From the NCBI GenBank assembly GCA_036689515.1, contig CP144846.1, positions 1 through 64,000 of the forward strand: 64,000 nucleotides of DNA, in the 5' to 3' direction. The DNA is from Stammera capleta_O (GTDB lineage: Bacteria > Pseudomonadota > Gammaproteobacteria > Enterobacterales > Enterobacteriaceae). The stretch's first letter is position 1; every line of letters starts with the position of its first letter. Shown here in pieces: positions 34,836-46,259 of the stretch. Made by a program: the position numbers and the translations under genes. Below the pieces are notes generated by a model. That model searched no databases. It saw only the letters and a program-made list of their open reading frames with translations, and was not told the DNA's origin.

Positions 34836-34898
34836 CTCAGTTGGTAGAGTGTAACCTTGCCAAGGTTAAGGTCGCGAGTTCAAATCTCGTTTTCCGCT
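34826..34898 (+). tRNA. tRNA-Gly (anticodon GCC)
   Basis: GCGGAAA/TTTCCGC acceptor, anticodon loop TTGCCAA, T-loop TTCAAAT, discriminator T as in E. coli glyV/X/Y. Its first 10 bases also encode the end of orn on the same strand. No CCA encoded. Confidence 0.97.
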
Positions 34899-35255
34899 TT
34901 TAAAATTTAAACAATAAATTATTTATTTAATTTTTTATTTAAAAAAATTAATTTATTAATTTTTTAATTATTTAATTAATTAATGTGAATTTAATTAATT
35001 ATTGTTTAAATAATTTTTTATATTTAATTTTTTATCTATTTTTATGTAATTATACAAATTTTTTTTAATTTATTGATATTTATATATTTTTACATATGTT
35101 ATCTTTATATAAAAAATTATTTTTATTTAATTTTTAATTAAATAAATTATTAAATTATTATGTATATTTTAATGTTAAATTTTTATTTAAAATTATTTTT
35201 TTATAAATATATATTTTATTATTTGAAAAAAAATTAATATTTAGTAAATTATTTT
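34899..35255. other. 357-bp gene-free region between tRNA-Gly and mutL
   Basis: Almost pure A+T with no recognisable gene. A 10-bp inverted repeat (34974-34983 with 34991-35000, 7-nt loop) could be a weak terminator for the rrn/orn/tRNA-Gly transcript, but it lacks G+C and a clear T-run. In E. coli this stretch of gene order holds queG, nnr, tsaE and amiB; nothing of these can be recognised here. Confidence 0.55.
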
Positions 35256-36926
35256 ATGAACAAAATAAAATTATTACCTGAAGAAACAATAAGAAAAATT
35301 TCTGCAGGAGATTTTATAAATAGACCATTTTTAATATTAAAAGAATTATTAGAAAATAGTATAGATGCTAATTCTACTTTAATTAAAATTTATTTTTTAA
35401 ATAAAGGTATAAATTTAATAAAAGTAAATGATAATGGTTATGGAATGAATAAAGAAGATTTGATAATGTCAGTTAAAAGATATAGTACTAGTAAAATATT
35501 TACTTTTAATGATTTACAAAATATTAATAGTTATGGTTTTAGAGGAGAAGCTTTATCTAATATAAGTATTTTATGTAAATTATATATTTGTTCTAAATCT
35601 ATTGATTCTGATTTATCTTGATGTGTTTTTAATAATAAAAATAATTTATTATCATTTAATATAAAGCCTATAGCTCATAATATAGGTACTACTGTATTAG
35701 TAAAAGATATATTTTTTAATATACATGTTAAAAGAAAAGAATTATTATTTTCTATAGAAAATGAATGATTATTGATGAAAAAAATTATTAATAATTTTAT
35801 ATTATCTAATTATAAAGTATCTTATTATATATATAATAATAATATATTATATAGAAAATATTTATATTTAGATGATGAAAAATATTCTCTAATACATAGA
35901 ATAAAATCTATATATGGTAATTTATTTATTAAAAATTTATTTTGATATTTTAAATTAGATGGTGATTATTGATATTGTTATGGTTTTATTTTTATTAATA
36001 GTAACAAAAAAATTAAAATTATTTTTTTAAATAAAAGAATTATTTCTTATACAAATTTTTTATTTAAAATATTTGATAATTTTATAATTGAATATTTTGA
36101 ACAAAAAAATTTATTTTCATATATTATATATTTTTTTATTGATTCAAAATATTTAAATATTAATATTAATACTGATAAAACTAAAATAGTTTTTCTTAAT
36201 AATAGTTATTTATATACGATTGTATATCAAAATTTATATAATTTTTTTAATAAAAAAAATAATATTTTTGTAAAAAGAAAATATTTTTATTTAAATAAAA
36301 ATAAAATTTTTTTATTTAAATCTCAAAATAGAAATAACATTTATTTGAATTATTTTAATAATTATAATAATTATTTAAAATTTTTTTTTGTTTATTTTGG
36401 TAAAATATTAGGGTTTTTTAATAAAAATTATTTAATAACATTAAAAAATAATTATTTAATATTTTCTAATTTATTTTCCATATTTTATAATTTAAATTTT
36501 TTATTATTTAAAAATAATTTAAAATCATTTATTTGATATAAAAAAGTAAATTTTTTACTTAATAAAAATAGTTTTAATAATATTAATTTAAATATTATAA
36601 ATATATTATCTAATTTAGGCATTGATATTATTATTAAAAATAATTTTTTTTTAATAACTAGTATTCCTTTATTTTTATTAGATTTAGATTGAAATATTTT
36701 TTTTAAAAAATTAAATTTTATATTATATAAATATAAAGATTTTGTTAAATTAGAAAAAGTTGTTATATATTGATTAAGTTATTATTATGTTTATGAAAAT
36801 TCATTAAATGAATATCAAGCAATAATTTTAATAAGTAATTTTTGTAAATTTTTAGAAAAAAATATTTTTAATAAAAAGGTATTTACATTTATTAATATAA
36901 GTAATTTTTTTTATTTTTTTTTATAA
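35256..36926 (+). CDS. mutL: DNA mismatch repair protein MutL
   Basis: GHKL ATPase that couples MutS to downstream repair enzymes. N-terminal motifs are intact: ELLENSIDA, VNDNGYGM, and YGFRGEALSNIS, with IGTTVLVKDIFFN. The frame needs about nine TGA(Trp). 556 aa against 615. The linker and C-terminal dimerisation domain are hard to align, very rich in N, K, F, Y and I, but the end is not obviously truncated. miaA begins 3 bp after the stop, as in the E. coli operon. Confidence 0.94.
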
Positions 36927-36929
36927 AAT

Positions 36930-37877
36930 ATGTTAAATATAAAATATATTTATCCTAAAGTATTTTGTATATTAGGTCCAACTGGAATAGGGAAAAGTTT
37001 AATTTCAATGAAATTATGTAAAATTTTTCCTTTTGAAATAATTAGTGTAGATTCTGCATTAATATATAGAAATTTAAATATAGGTGTTAATAAACCTTCT
37101 AAAAAAGAATTAAAATTATTTACTCATTATTTAATTAATATTAAAGATCCTAAAGATTATTATTCAGTTAATAATTTTTTTTTTGATGTTAAAGAAATTT
37201 TATATAAAATAATTTTTATTAGAAAAAAAATTCCATTATTGGTTGGTGGTACTATGATGTATTATAATGTATTATTTAATGGATTAAATTTATTACCTGA
37301 TCCTAATATTAATATTAGAAAATATATTAATTATTTATTTAAAATATATGGATCAAAATATGTTTTTAATATTTTAAAAAGAATTGATTATAAATCTAGT
37401 TGTAAATTACATTATAATGATAAATATAGAATTATGCGTTATTTAGAAATTTATTTTATTACTGGAAAAAAAATTTCTTTTTTAAAAAAAAATAATAAAT
37501 TAAAATTAAATTATAATTTTATAAAATTAATAATTTTTCCTTCAAATATTAGTTTATTACATAAAGAAATTAAAATAAGATTTTTAAATATGTTAAAAAA
37601 TGGTTTTGAAAATGAGGTAAAAAAACTATATTATAGATCCGATTTAAATATTAATAGTCCATTTATGAAATGTATAGGATATAAACAAATGTGACTTTAT
37701 TTAGATAATAAAATTAGTTATGTAGAAATGATTAATATAAGTATAAATAAAACTATATATTTAGTTAAAAAACAATTAACTTGATTAAAAAAATTTAAAA
37801 ATATATGTTTTTGATTTAAAAAGGAAAACGATTTATTAAAAAAAATTATATATTTTATATATTTAAATTTAACTTAA
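36930..37877 (+). CDS. miaA: tRNA dimethylallyltransferase
   Basis: Adds an isopentenyl group to A37 of tRNAs reading U-starting codons, improving accuracy; this includes the tRNA-Trp and tRNA-Phe class. 315 aa (E. coli 316), four TGA(Trp). P-loop LGPTGIGKSLISM, SVDSALIYRNLNIGVNKP, and LVGGTMMYYNVL are diagnostic. hfq, between miaA and hflX in E. coli, is absent. Confidence 0.95.
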
Positions 37878-37889
37878 GAGGTGTTTTGT

Positions 37890-39170
37890 TTGTTTAAAGT
37901 AATAAATAAAAATAAATATTTAGCAGTTTTTATATATTCTAGTAAAAATTCTTTTTTGGATTTTGAAATTCATGAATTTAAAAAATTAATTATATCATCT
38001 AATATTTTAATAAATAAATTTATTAAATGTTATATTAAATCACCTAATAATAAATATTATTTTGGTATAGGTAAATTAAATGAATTAAAATTATTGATAG
38101 AAAAAAATAAATATAATTATATATTATTAAATTATTCTATAAGAATAGTACAAGAACGTAATTTAATAAGATTTTTAAATTGTAAAATTATTGATAGAAC
38201 TAAAATAATTTTAAATATTTTTAAACAATCAGCTAAAACATATTTTGGAAAATTACAAATTAAATTAGCATATTTAAATTATTTATCTACAAGATTAGTT
38301 AATAGATGAAAACATTTAGAAAGACAAAAAGGAGGTATAAAAAATATTTCTGGTCCAGGTGAAAAACAATTAGAAATTGATAAAAGAATTATTAAAAATA
38401 AAATATTTTTAATTAATAAAAAATTATGTAAAATAAATTTACAAAAAAAAAAAAGTGAAAAATTAAGAACTAATTGTTTTACTATATCATTAGTAGGATA
38501 TACAAATTCTGGTAAATCTACATTGTTTAATTTATTAACTAAATCTAATAATGATATTAAAAATATGTTATTTACTACATTAGATGTTTATATAAGAAAA
38601 ATAAAATTTTTAAATAAAATAAAAAATATATTAATTACTGATACAATAGGTTTAATACAAAATTTACCATTAAATATTTTTAATGCTTTTAAATTTACTT
38701 TTAATGAAATTAATAATTCTAAATTGATTTTTCATATTATTGATATATCAGATTCTTATTTTAAATATTATATAAATTATGTTAATAGTATTTTAAATAA
38801 AGTTTTATATAAATTTATACCAATTGTTCAAATAATGAATAAAATAGATAAAATAGATAAATGTAAATATAATATGGATAATGTAAATAAAAAAATATGA
38901 ATATCTGCAAAATATAATATTGGAATAGAATATATATATAAATATATAATTAATTTTTTTAGTAAAGATAAATTTTATTATAAATTATCTTTAAATAATA
39001 AATTATCTTTAATTTTACGTAATTATTTATATAAAAATAATTTAGTGATTAAAGAATGAAGTTTAGATAGTGAAAAATATAATTTTTTATTGTTTTTAAA
39101 TAAAATTGATTTATCTCGTTTGTTAAAATTTTATCCATTTATTAAAATATATTTAAAAAAAAATGATTAA
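37890..39170 (+). CDS. hflX: GTPase HflX
   Basis: Ribosome-binding GTPase that splits stalled or heat-damaged ribosomes. 426 aa, the E. coli length, using TTG at 37890 (MFKVINKNK); a GTG at 37881 is in frame but overlaps the TAAGAGGTG Shine-Dalgarno and is less likely. N-domain NNKYYFGIGKLNEL and VQERNLIR, linker with RQKGGIKNISGPGEKQLEID, then G1 GYTNSGKST, switch FTTLDVYIRK, TDTIGLIQNLP, NKID. Four TGA(Trp). Its end overlaps rlmB by 8 nt. Confidence 0.94.
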
Positions 39171-39915
39171 TATTATATATGGTATTAATGTAGTTAAAAA
39201 TTTATTAAAATATAAATTTAATTATATTGAAAAAATTTATTTTTTAAAATCATTTAATTATAATTTAAAAATAAACAATATTAAAAAGTTATCTAATAAA
39301 TATTTTATAAAAATAAAATTTGTTAATAAAAATTATTTTAAATTTTTTTTTAATAATAAAAATGTTAATCATCAAGGTGTTTTAGCAATTATTAAAAAAA
39401 ACAAAAAATTATTTAATAATAATATTAAAAAACTTTTTGAAAAAATTAATAAAAAATCTTCTTTTTTTATTTTATTTTTAGATAGAATTAATGATCCCTA
39501 TAATTTAGGTGCTTGTATAAGAACATCAGTAGGATTAGGTGTAGATGCTATAATAATAAGTAAAAATAAATCAGCATCTGTTAACAATAATATTGTTCAT
39601 AAAACATCATCAGGAGCGATATATAAAATATTTATTTTAGAACAAATTAATTTAATTAATTTAATATTTAAGTTACGTAAATATAATTTTTATGTGATAG
39701 GAACTTGTATAAATTCTAATAATTATATAAATAATTGTAAGTTAAAATCATTTAAAAAGATAATTTTAATTTTAGGTTCTGAAGAGAATGGAATTAAAAA
39801 AATTATAAAAAATAATTGTGATTTATTAGTAAAAATACCTTTAATAAAAATAAATTCATTAAATGTATCTGTAGCAAATGGTATTTTGCTATATGAGTTA
39901 TTATGTAGAAAGTAA
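39163..39915 (+). CDS. rlmB: 23S rRNA 2'-O-methyltransferase RlmB (Gm2251)
   Basis: SpoU-family enzyme that methylates G2251 in the P-loop of 23S. 250 aa (E. coli 243). Three family motifs: LDRINDPYNLGACIRTSVGLG, ILGSEENGIKK, and NSLNVSVANGILLYEL forming the trefoil-knot SAM site. In E. coli rlmB ends a nearby cluster (hflX-hflK-hflC...rlmB); here it follows hflX directly. Confidence 0.95.
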   Translation: MINIIYGINVVKNLLKYKFNYIEKIYFLKSFNYNLKINNIKKLSNKYFIKIKFVNKNYFKFFFNNKNVNHQGVLAIIKKNKKLFNNNIKKLFEKINKKSSFFILFLDRINDPYNLGACIRTSVGLGVDAIIISKNKSASVNNNIVHKTSSGAIYKIFILEQINLINLIFKLRKYNFYVIGTCINSNNYINNCKLKSFKKIILILGSEENGIKKIIKNNCDLLVKIPLIKINSLNVSVANGILLYELLCRK

Positions 39916-39930
39916 TTTTTAAATTTAAAA

Positions 39931-40866
39931 TTAAGATAATATATATCCTTTTACAAAAAAATTATTATTAGAATTATATAAATCGTTAATAGAAATTAAA
40001 TTTTTATTATTTAATTGTATTTTAATTATTTTTAATATATTTTTACCAGTTTGGATATTAAGATTATTTCTGTTAAAATCAATAATTTCTCCTATTTTAT
40101 ATATTTTATTATTTTTATTTTTATTTTTAATAATTTTAGCAAATCAAATAAAAATTGTATATGATTTATAATAAAAGAATGTTTTAGGTCATTTATAAAA
40201 AGCACGAATCATTCTTTCTATTTTTTTAGCTGAATTATTTCAATTTATCAAACCATCTTTTTTAAGAATTTTTTTAGTGTATGAACATAATAATTTTGAT
40301 TGTTTAATAAGATTAATTTTTTTTTTATAAATATACGGTATAATTTTAATTAAAATTTTATAACTTAATTTTTTTAGTTTTAAATATAAATTAATATAAT
40401 TATAGTAATTTTTAATTTTACATTTTTTTTGTCAAATTATAGGTCCAGAATCTATATTATTATTCATTTTAATAACAGTTATACCTGTTTCTTTGTCACC
40501 ATATAATAAAGAATTTTGTATAGGAGATGGTCCTTTTCATTTAGGTAGTAAAGAAGGATGTAAATTAAAGCACCCTAATTTGGGAATTTTTAAAATAGAA
40601 TTAGGTAATTTAAAACCAAAAGATATTAAAAATATAATATCAATATTTAATTGAATTAATTTTTTAATTAAAATTTTAATATTATTAAAATTTTTTATTT
40701 GAAATAATTTTATTTTAAATTTTTTAGTTATATTTTGTATTATATTATTATTTTTTTTAGTTATAATACCTACTATATTATATTTTTTTGTTTTTATTAA
40801 TTTTTTAAATTGATATGATGCAAATTCAGGTGTACCAATTAATAAAATATTTATTTTTATATTCAT
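39931..40866 (-). CDS. fmt: Methionyl-tRNA formyltransferase
   Basis: Formylates initiator Met-tRNA. 311 aa (E. coli 315) after reading about six TGA as Trp. The N-terminal NILLIGTPEFASYQ, catalytic region FNLHPSLLPKWKGPSPIQNS, and DSGPIIWQ are clear; the C-terminal OB-fold is diverged. Follows def on the minus strand, the E. coli def-fmt order. Needs formyl-THF from elsewhere or from the host. Confidence 0.93.
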
Positions 40867-40872
40867 TTTAAA

Positions 40873-41316
40873 TTAATTAATTTCATTATAATCAATTATT
40901 AATTTACCTTTTAAATGATCAATTTCATGTTGTGCACATATTGATGTTAAACCATTAATTTTTAAATATAAATTTTTACCTTGTAAATTTAAAGTTTTAA
41001 TAATTATTTTTTTATATCTTTTAACTATAACTAATTTATTTGGTAATGATAAACAACCTTCTTTATAAAATATAATTTTTTTTTTTTCAATTATTTTTGG
41101 ATTAATTAAAATTAATTGTTTATTATTTTGTTTTACTATAGCAATAGATTTTTTTATATCTACTTGTGGTGCAGATATACCTATACCTTTATAATAATTC
41201 ATGGTATCAATCATATCTAAAATATTTTTTTTTAATTTATTATTATATTTATTAACTTTTAATGATTTTTTTCTTAATTTTATATTAGGATGAATAATTA
41301 ATTTAAGTATAGACAT
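40873..41316 (-). CDS. def: Peptide deformylase
   Basis: Removes the N-formyl group from new proteins using a metal ion. 147 aa against 169, mostly a shorter C terminus. All three motifs are intact: GIGISAPQVD, EGCLSLP (Cys ligand), and QHEIDHLKG (two His ligands and catalytic Glu). Upstream of fmt, 6 bp apart. Confidence 0.96.
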   Translation of the reverse strand: MSILKLIIHPNIKLRKKSLKVNKYNNKLKKNILDMIDTMNYYKGIGISAPQVDIKKSIAIVKQNNKQLILINPKIIEKKKIIFYKEGCLSLPNKLVIVKRYKKIIIKTLNLQGKNLYLKINGLTSICAQHEIDHLKGKLIIDYNEIN

Positions 41317-41332
41317 TATTTTAATATTTTTA

Positions 41333-41417
41333 TACCCAAGGCGGGATTTGAACCCGCATAGTTTTTATAAACTGAGGGATTTTAAGTCCCTTGTGTCTAC
41401 CTTTCCACCACTTGGGC
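41333..41417 (-). tRNA. tRNA-Leu (anticodon TAA)
   Basis: Class II, 85 nt, GCCCAAG/CTTGGGT acceptor, anticodon loop CTTAAAA on AGGGA/TCCCT, T-loop TTCAAAT, discriminator A. TTA is by far the commonest Leu codon here, so this is the main Leu tRNA. No CCA encoded. Confidence 0.97.
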
Positions 41418-41445
41418 TTTTTAATTAATTTATATTTTATTTTTA

Positions 41446-41516
41446 AGGCGTGTCCCGGAATTGAACCGGGTTAAATGGGTTTGCAGTCCACTACATTACC
41501 TATCTGTCAACACGCC
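41446..41516 (-). tRNA. tRNA-Cys (anticodon GCA)
   Basis: 71 nt, GGCGTGT/ACACGCC acceptor, discriminator T, anticodon loop CTGCAAA, T-loop TTCAATT. Matches E. coli cysT closely. It adjoins tRNA-Leu(UAA); E. coli also has a cysT-leuZ tandem. Confidence 0.97.
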
Positions 41517-41694
41517 TTATAATATTATAATATTTAATTTAATAAAAATAAATTATTTTTTAAAATAATTTGTTAATTATTTATATTTATATTAAAATAA
41601 ATATATATTACATGATATATTTACAATTATATTTAATTATATTAAAATTAATAAATTTATTGTCTTAATAATAAATTTTTATATTTAAAATAAT

Positions 41695-42066
41695 ATGGTT
41701 ACTATAAATCAATTAGTACGTAAATCACGTATTTGTAAAAAAATTAAAAATAATGTACCTGCACTAAATAAATGTCCTCAAAAAAAAGGTGTTTGTATAA
41801 AAGTATACACTACTACTCCTAAAAAACCAAATTCAGCTTTAAGAAAAGTATGTAGGGTACGTTTAACTAATAATATAGAAGTTACAGCTTATATACCTGG
41901 TGAAGGTCATAATTTACAGGAACATTCTGTAATTTTAATTAGAGGAGGTAGAGTTAAAGATTTACCAGGTGTTAGATATCATGTTATAAGAGGAGCATTA
42001 GATTGTGCAGGAGTAAAAAATAGAAGTAGATCTAGATCTAAATATGGAGTTAAGAAAAATAATTAG
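41695..42066 (+). CDS. rpsL: 30S ribosomal protein S12
   Basis: Decoding-centre protein, 123 aa (E. coli 124). The loops TTPKKPNSALRKVCRVRLT and PGVRYHVIRGALDCAGV are intact, with Lys at the streptomycin-sensitive position in KKPNSA. First gene of the str cluster. Ends in TAG. Confidence 0.98.
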   Translation: MVTINQLVRKSRICKKIKNNVPALNKCPQKKGVCIKVYTTTPKKPNSALRKVCRVRLTNNIEVTAYIPGEGHNLQEHSVILIRGGRVKDLPGVRYHVIRGALDCAGVKNRSRSRSKYGVKKNN

Positions 42067-42096
42067 TAATTTTATATTAAATTTTGAGGTTTTGTT

Positions 42097-42567
42097 ATGT
42101 CTCGTCGTAGTATATCTAATAAAAGAAAAATTTATCCAGATATTTTTTATAATTCTAAATTAGTATCTAAATTTATAAATTTATTGATGTTAGATGGTAA
42201 AAAATCTATTGCAGAAAATATATTATATTCTGCTTTAGATATTATTGAGTGTAAGTTAAAAAAGAATAAAATAGAATTATTAGAATTAGCTATATATAAT
42301 GTTAAACCTATAGTAGAAATTAAAACTAGAAGAGTAGGAGGTACTACATATCAAATTCCAATTGAAGTTAGACCTGTTAGAGGTATTACTCTTGCTATAC
42401 GTTGAATAATTATGTCAGCTAGAAAAAAGTTAAAAAATAATATGATTGTTAAATTATCAAATGAGTTATTAGATGCTATTAATAAAAAAGGTTTAGCAAT
42501 TAAAAAGAAAGATGAAATACATCGTTTAGCTGAATCAAATAAAGCTTTTGCGCATTATAGATGATAA
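42097..42567 (+). CDS. rpsG: 30S ribosomal protein S7
   Basis: Nucleates the 30S head and contacts the E site. 156 aa, matching the short E. coli form. TRRVGGTTYQIPIEVRPVRG and AESNKAFAHYRW are diagnostic; two Trp, including the last residue, are TGA. RBS TTTTGAGG before ATG. Confidence 0.97.
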
Positions 42568-42584
42568 ATAAGAGGTATTAAATA

Positions 42585-44708
42585 GTGGTTCGTATAACTG
42601 ATATTTCAAAATATAGAAACATTGGTATCAGCGCTCATATTGATGCAGGAAAAACTACTACTACTGAGCGTATTTTATTTTATACAGGTGTTAATTATAA
42701 ATTAGGAGAAGTACATAAAGGTACAGCTACAATGGATTGAATGAAACAAGAACAAGAAAGAGGAATAACTATTACATCAGCTGCAACAACTGCTTTTTGA
42801 TCAGGGTCTTTTAAACAATATTCACCTCATAGAATTAATATTTTAGATACTCCAGGACATGTAGATTTTACTATAGAAGTAGAAAGATCTATGCGTGTTT
42901 TAGATGGTGCGGTAATGATATATTGTGCTGTAGGAGGAGTTCAACCCCAGTCAGAAACTGTTTGGAAACAAGTAAATAAATATAAAGTACCTCGTATAGC
43001 TTTTATAAATAAGATGGATAGAGTAGGTGCTGATTTTTTTAAAGTTATTAATGAATTAGAAAATAAATTTAAAATAAGAGTTATACCATTGCAATTACCA
43101 ATTGGTAATGAAGATTCTTATAAAGGTGTTGTTGATTTATTAACTATGAAATCTATAATTTGAGAAAATCACAATAATGGTTTAAATTATAAAATTTTTG
43201 ATATTAGTAATGATATTATTGATTTGTGTGATGAATGAAATAATAAAATTGTTGAATATATAGCTGATTCATCTGATGATTTAATGCTAAAATTTTTTAA
43301 CAATATTAAATTTACTAAAAATGAAATTAAATTAGCATTAAGAAATAAAGTATTAAATAATGAAGTTTTATTGGTTACATGTGGTTCTGCATTTAAAAAC
43401 AAAGGAATTCAATTATTATTAGATGCTATAATTGATTATTTACCTTCTCCTAAAGATTTAGAAATAATTAATGGATTAAGTACTAATAAAAATAATTTTA
43501 ATATTCAAAGAAACATTAGTGATAAAGATCATTTTTGTGCATTAGCTTTTAAGGTAGCAAATGATCCGTATGTAGGTAATTTAACATTTTTAAGAGTTTA
43601 TTCAGGATTATTAAATACTGGAGATATAGTTTTAAATTCTACTAAAAATGAAAAAGAACGTATAGGTCGTATTGTACAAATGCATGCTAATAAAAAAGAA
43701 GAAATTAAAACGTTGTTTGCAGGTGATATAGCTGCAGCTATAGGATTAAAAAATGTAGTTACAGGTGATACATTATGTGATATAAATAATCCTATAATTT
43801 TAGAAAAAATGGAATTTCCTAGTCCTGTTATATCAATTTCATTAGAACCTAAAACAAAGTTAGATCAAGATAAAATGAGTATAGCATTATCTAAATTGTT
43901 AAAAGAGGATCCTTCTTTTAAATATTATTTTGATAGTGAGTTAAATCAAACTATAATTTCTGGAATGGGTGAGTTACATTTAGAAATTATTGTAGATAGA
44001 ATGAAAAGAGAATTTAATATAGGATGTAATATAGGTAAACCTGAAGTTTCATATAGAGAAACGATCTTAAAAAAGATAAAAAATATAGAAGGTAAATATA
44101 TTAGACAAACAGGAGGTAGAGGACAATATGGTCATGTAGTAATAGATTTATATCCTTTATCTAAATCTGAATATCATTTATCTAATAATGGATATTTATT
44201 TATTAATGATATTAAAGGAGGAGTTATACCTAATGAATATATATCATCTGTTGATAAAGGTATACAAGAACAATTACGTTCAGGTCCATTAGCTGGTTAT
44301 CCTGTTATTAATATAAAAGTAAGATTATTTTTTGGTTCTTATCATGATGTTGATTCTTCAGAAATAGCATTTAAAATGGCTGCTTCTATAGCTTTTAAAA
44401 AAGCTTTTAATAATGCAAATCCTATTTTATTAGAACCTATTATGAAAGTAGAAGTTGAAACACCTGAACAATATATGGGATATGTTATAGGTGATTTAAA
44501 TAAACGTAGAGGAGTAATAAAAAAAATTTTTGATATAACATTAGGGAAAATGATTAAAGCACGTGTTCCATTATCAGAAATGTTTGGATATGCTACAGAT
44601 TTAAGATCTAGTACTCAGGGTAGAGCTGTTTATACTATGAAATTTTGTAAATATTTAAAAACTCCTGATTATATTTGTAATAAAATAATAGATATAAGAA
44701 ATATATAA
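42585..44708 (+). CDS. fusA: Elongation factor G
   Basis: GTPase for translocation and, with RRF, ribosome recycling. 707 aa (E. coli 704), starting at GTG (MVRITDISKYRNIGISAHID aligns with the E. coli start); AGAGG precedes. G1 AHIDAGKTTTTER, switch II LDTPGHVDFTIEVERS, and NKMD are intact; domain IV retains TGGRGQYGHVVIDL. At least six TGA(Trp), including the sites at 42737 and 42798. Follows rpsG by 17 bp. Confidence 0.97.
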
Positions 44709-44735
44709 TTTTAATTCATTTTTATAAAGGTAAAT

Positions 44736-45920
44736 ATGTCAAAAGAAAAATTTGAACGTTCTAAAATACATTTAAATGTTGGTACTATAGGTCATGTAGA
44801 TCATGGTAAAACTACTTTAACATCTGCTATTACAACTATTTTAGCTTCTAAATATGGAGGTATAGCTAAATCATTTGATCAAATAGATAATGCTCCAGAA
44901 GAAAAAGAGAGAGGAATAACTATAAACACTTCTCATGTTGAATATTCAACATCTATTAGACATTATGCTCATGTAGATTGTCCTGGTCATGCTGATTATA
45001 TTAAAAATATGATTACTGGTGCAGCTCAAATGGATGGAGCTATTTTGGTAGTAGCAGCAACTGATGGTCCTATGCCACAAACTAGAGAGCATATTTTGTT
45101 AGCTAGACAAGTAGGTGTACCTTATATATTAGTTTTTTTAAATAAATGTGATATGGTGGATGATGATGAATTATTAGAGTTAGTTGAAATGGAAATTAGA
45201 GATATTTTAACTAAATATGAGTTTCCAGGTGATGAAACACCTATAATAAGAGGTTCAGCATTAAAAGCTTTAGAAGGAGTAAAAATTTGAGAAGATAAAA
45301 TTTTAGAATTAGCTAGAAATCTTGATACTTATATTCCTAATCCTAAAAGAGATATTGATAAACCTTTTTTATTGCCTATCGAAGATATTTTTTCTATATC
45401 TGGTAGAGGTACAGTAGTAACTGGAAGAGTAGAAAGAGGTTTAATTAAGGTAGGAGAAGAGATAGAAATTGTAGGTATTAGGGAAACTACAAAATCTATA
45501 TGTACAGGAATAGAAATGTTTAGAAAAATATTAAATGAAGGTAGAGCAGGAGAAAATGTAGGTATATTGTTAAGAGGTGTAAAACGTGAAGATATAGAAA
45601 GAGGACAAGTGTTAGCTAAACCTAATTCTATAAATCCTCATACTCAATTTGAATGTGAAGTTTATGTTTTATCAAAAGAAGAAGGTGGTAGACACACAGC
45701 ATTTTTAAATGGTTATCGTCCTCAGTTTTATTTTAGAACTACTGATGTTACAGGTACTATTAATTTACCTAAAGGTGTAGAAATGGTTATGCCTGGAGAT
45801 AATATTAAAATGTTAGTAAAATTATTTAATCCTATAGCTATGGATGAAGGATTACGTTTTGCTATAAGAGAAGGTGGTCGTACAGTAGGTGCTGGTATAG
45901 TTAGTAAAATAATTAAATAA
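44736..45920 (+). CDS. tufA: Elongation factor Tu
   Basis: Delivers aminoacyl-tRNA to the ribosome. 394 aa, the E. coli length. GHVDHGKTTLTSAIT, DCPGHADYIKNMI and NKCD motifs; the C-terminal GGRTVGAGIVSKI end is intact. The only Trp codon, at the position of E. coli Trp184 (KIWEDKILEL), is TGA, which makes this gene strong evidence for recoding. A single tuf is seen here. RBS AAAGG 8 nt upstream. Confidence 0.99.
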
Positions 45921-45939
45921 TTTTAATAATATAAAATTT

Positions 45940-46251
45940 ATGACAAATCAAAGAATACGTATAAAATTAAAATCTTTTGATCATAGATTAATAGATATAT
46001 CGACTTTAGAAATTATTGAAACGGCAAAAAAAACAGGGGCTCATGTTTGTGGCCCTGTTCCTTTACCGACATTAATAAAAAAATATACAGTATTAACATC
46101 ACCTCATGTAGATAAAGATGCTAGAGATCAATATGAAATACGGATACATAAGCGTTTAATTGATATAGTAAAATCTACTGAAAAAACTGTTGATGCTTTA
46201 ATGAAATTAGATTTAGCATCTGGTGTTGATGTTCAAATAAGTTTAGGATAA
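45940..46251 (+). CDS. rpsJ: 30S ribosomal protein S10
   Basis: 103 aa as in E. coli. Also part of the NusB-boxA antitermination complex. MTNQRIRIKLKSFDHRLID and AHVCGPVPLPT are diagnostic. First gene of the S10 cluster, 19 bp after tufA with no obvious promoter or S10 leader hairpin, so L4 feedback control is probably lost. Confidence 0.98.
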   Translation: MTNQRIRIKLKSFDHRLIDISTLEIIETAKKTGAHVCGPVPLPTLIKKYTVLTSPHVDKDARDQYEIRIHKRLIDIVKSTEKTVDALMKLDLASGVDVQISLG

Positions 46252-46259
46252 AATTTATA

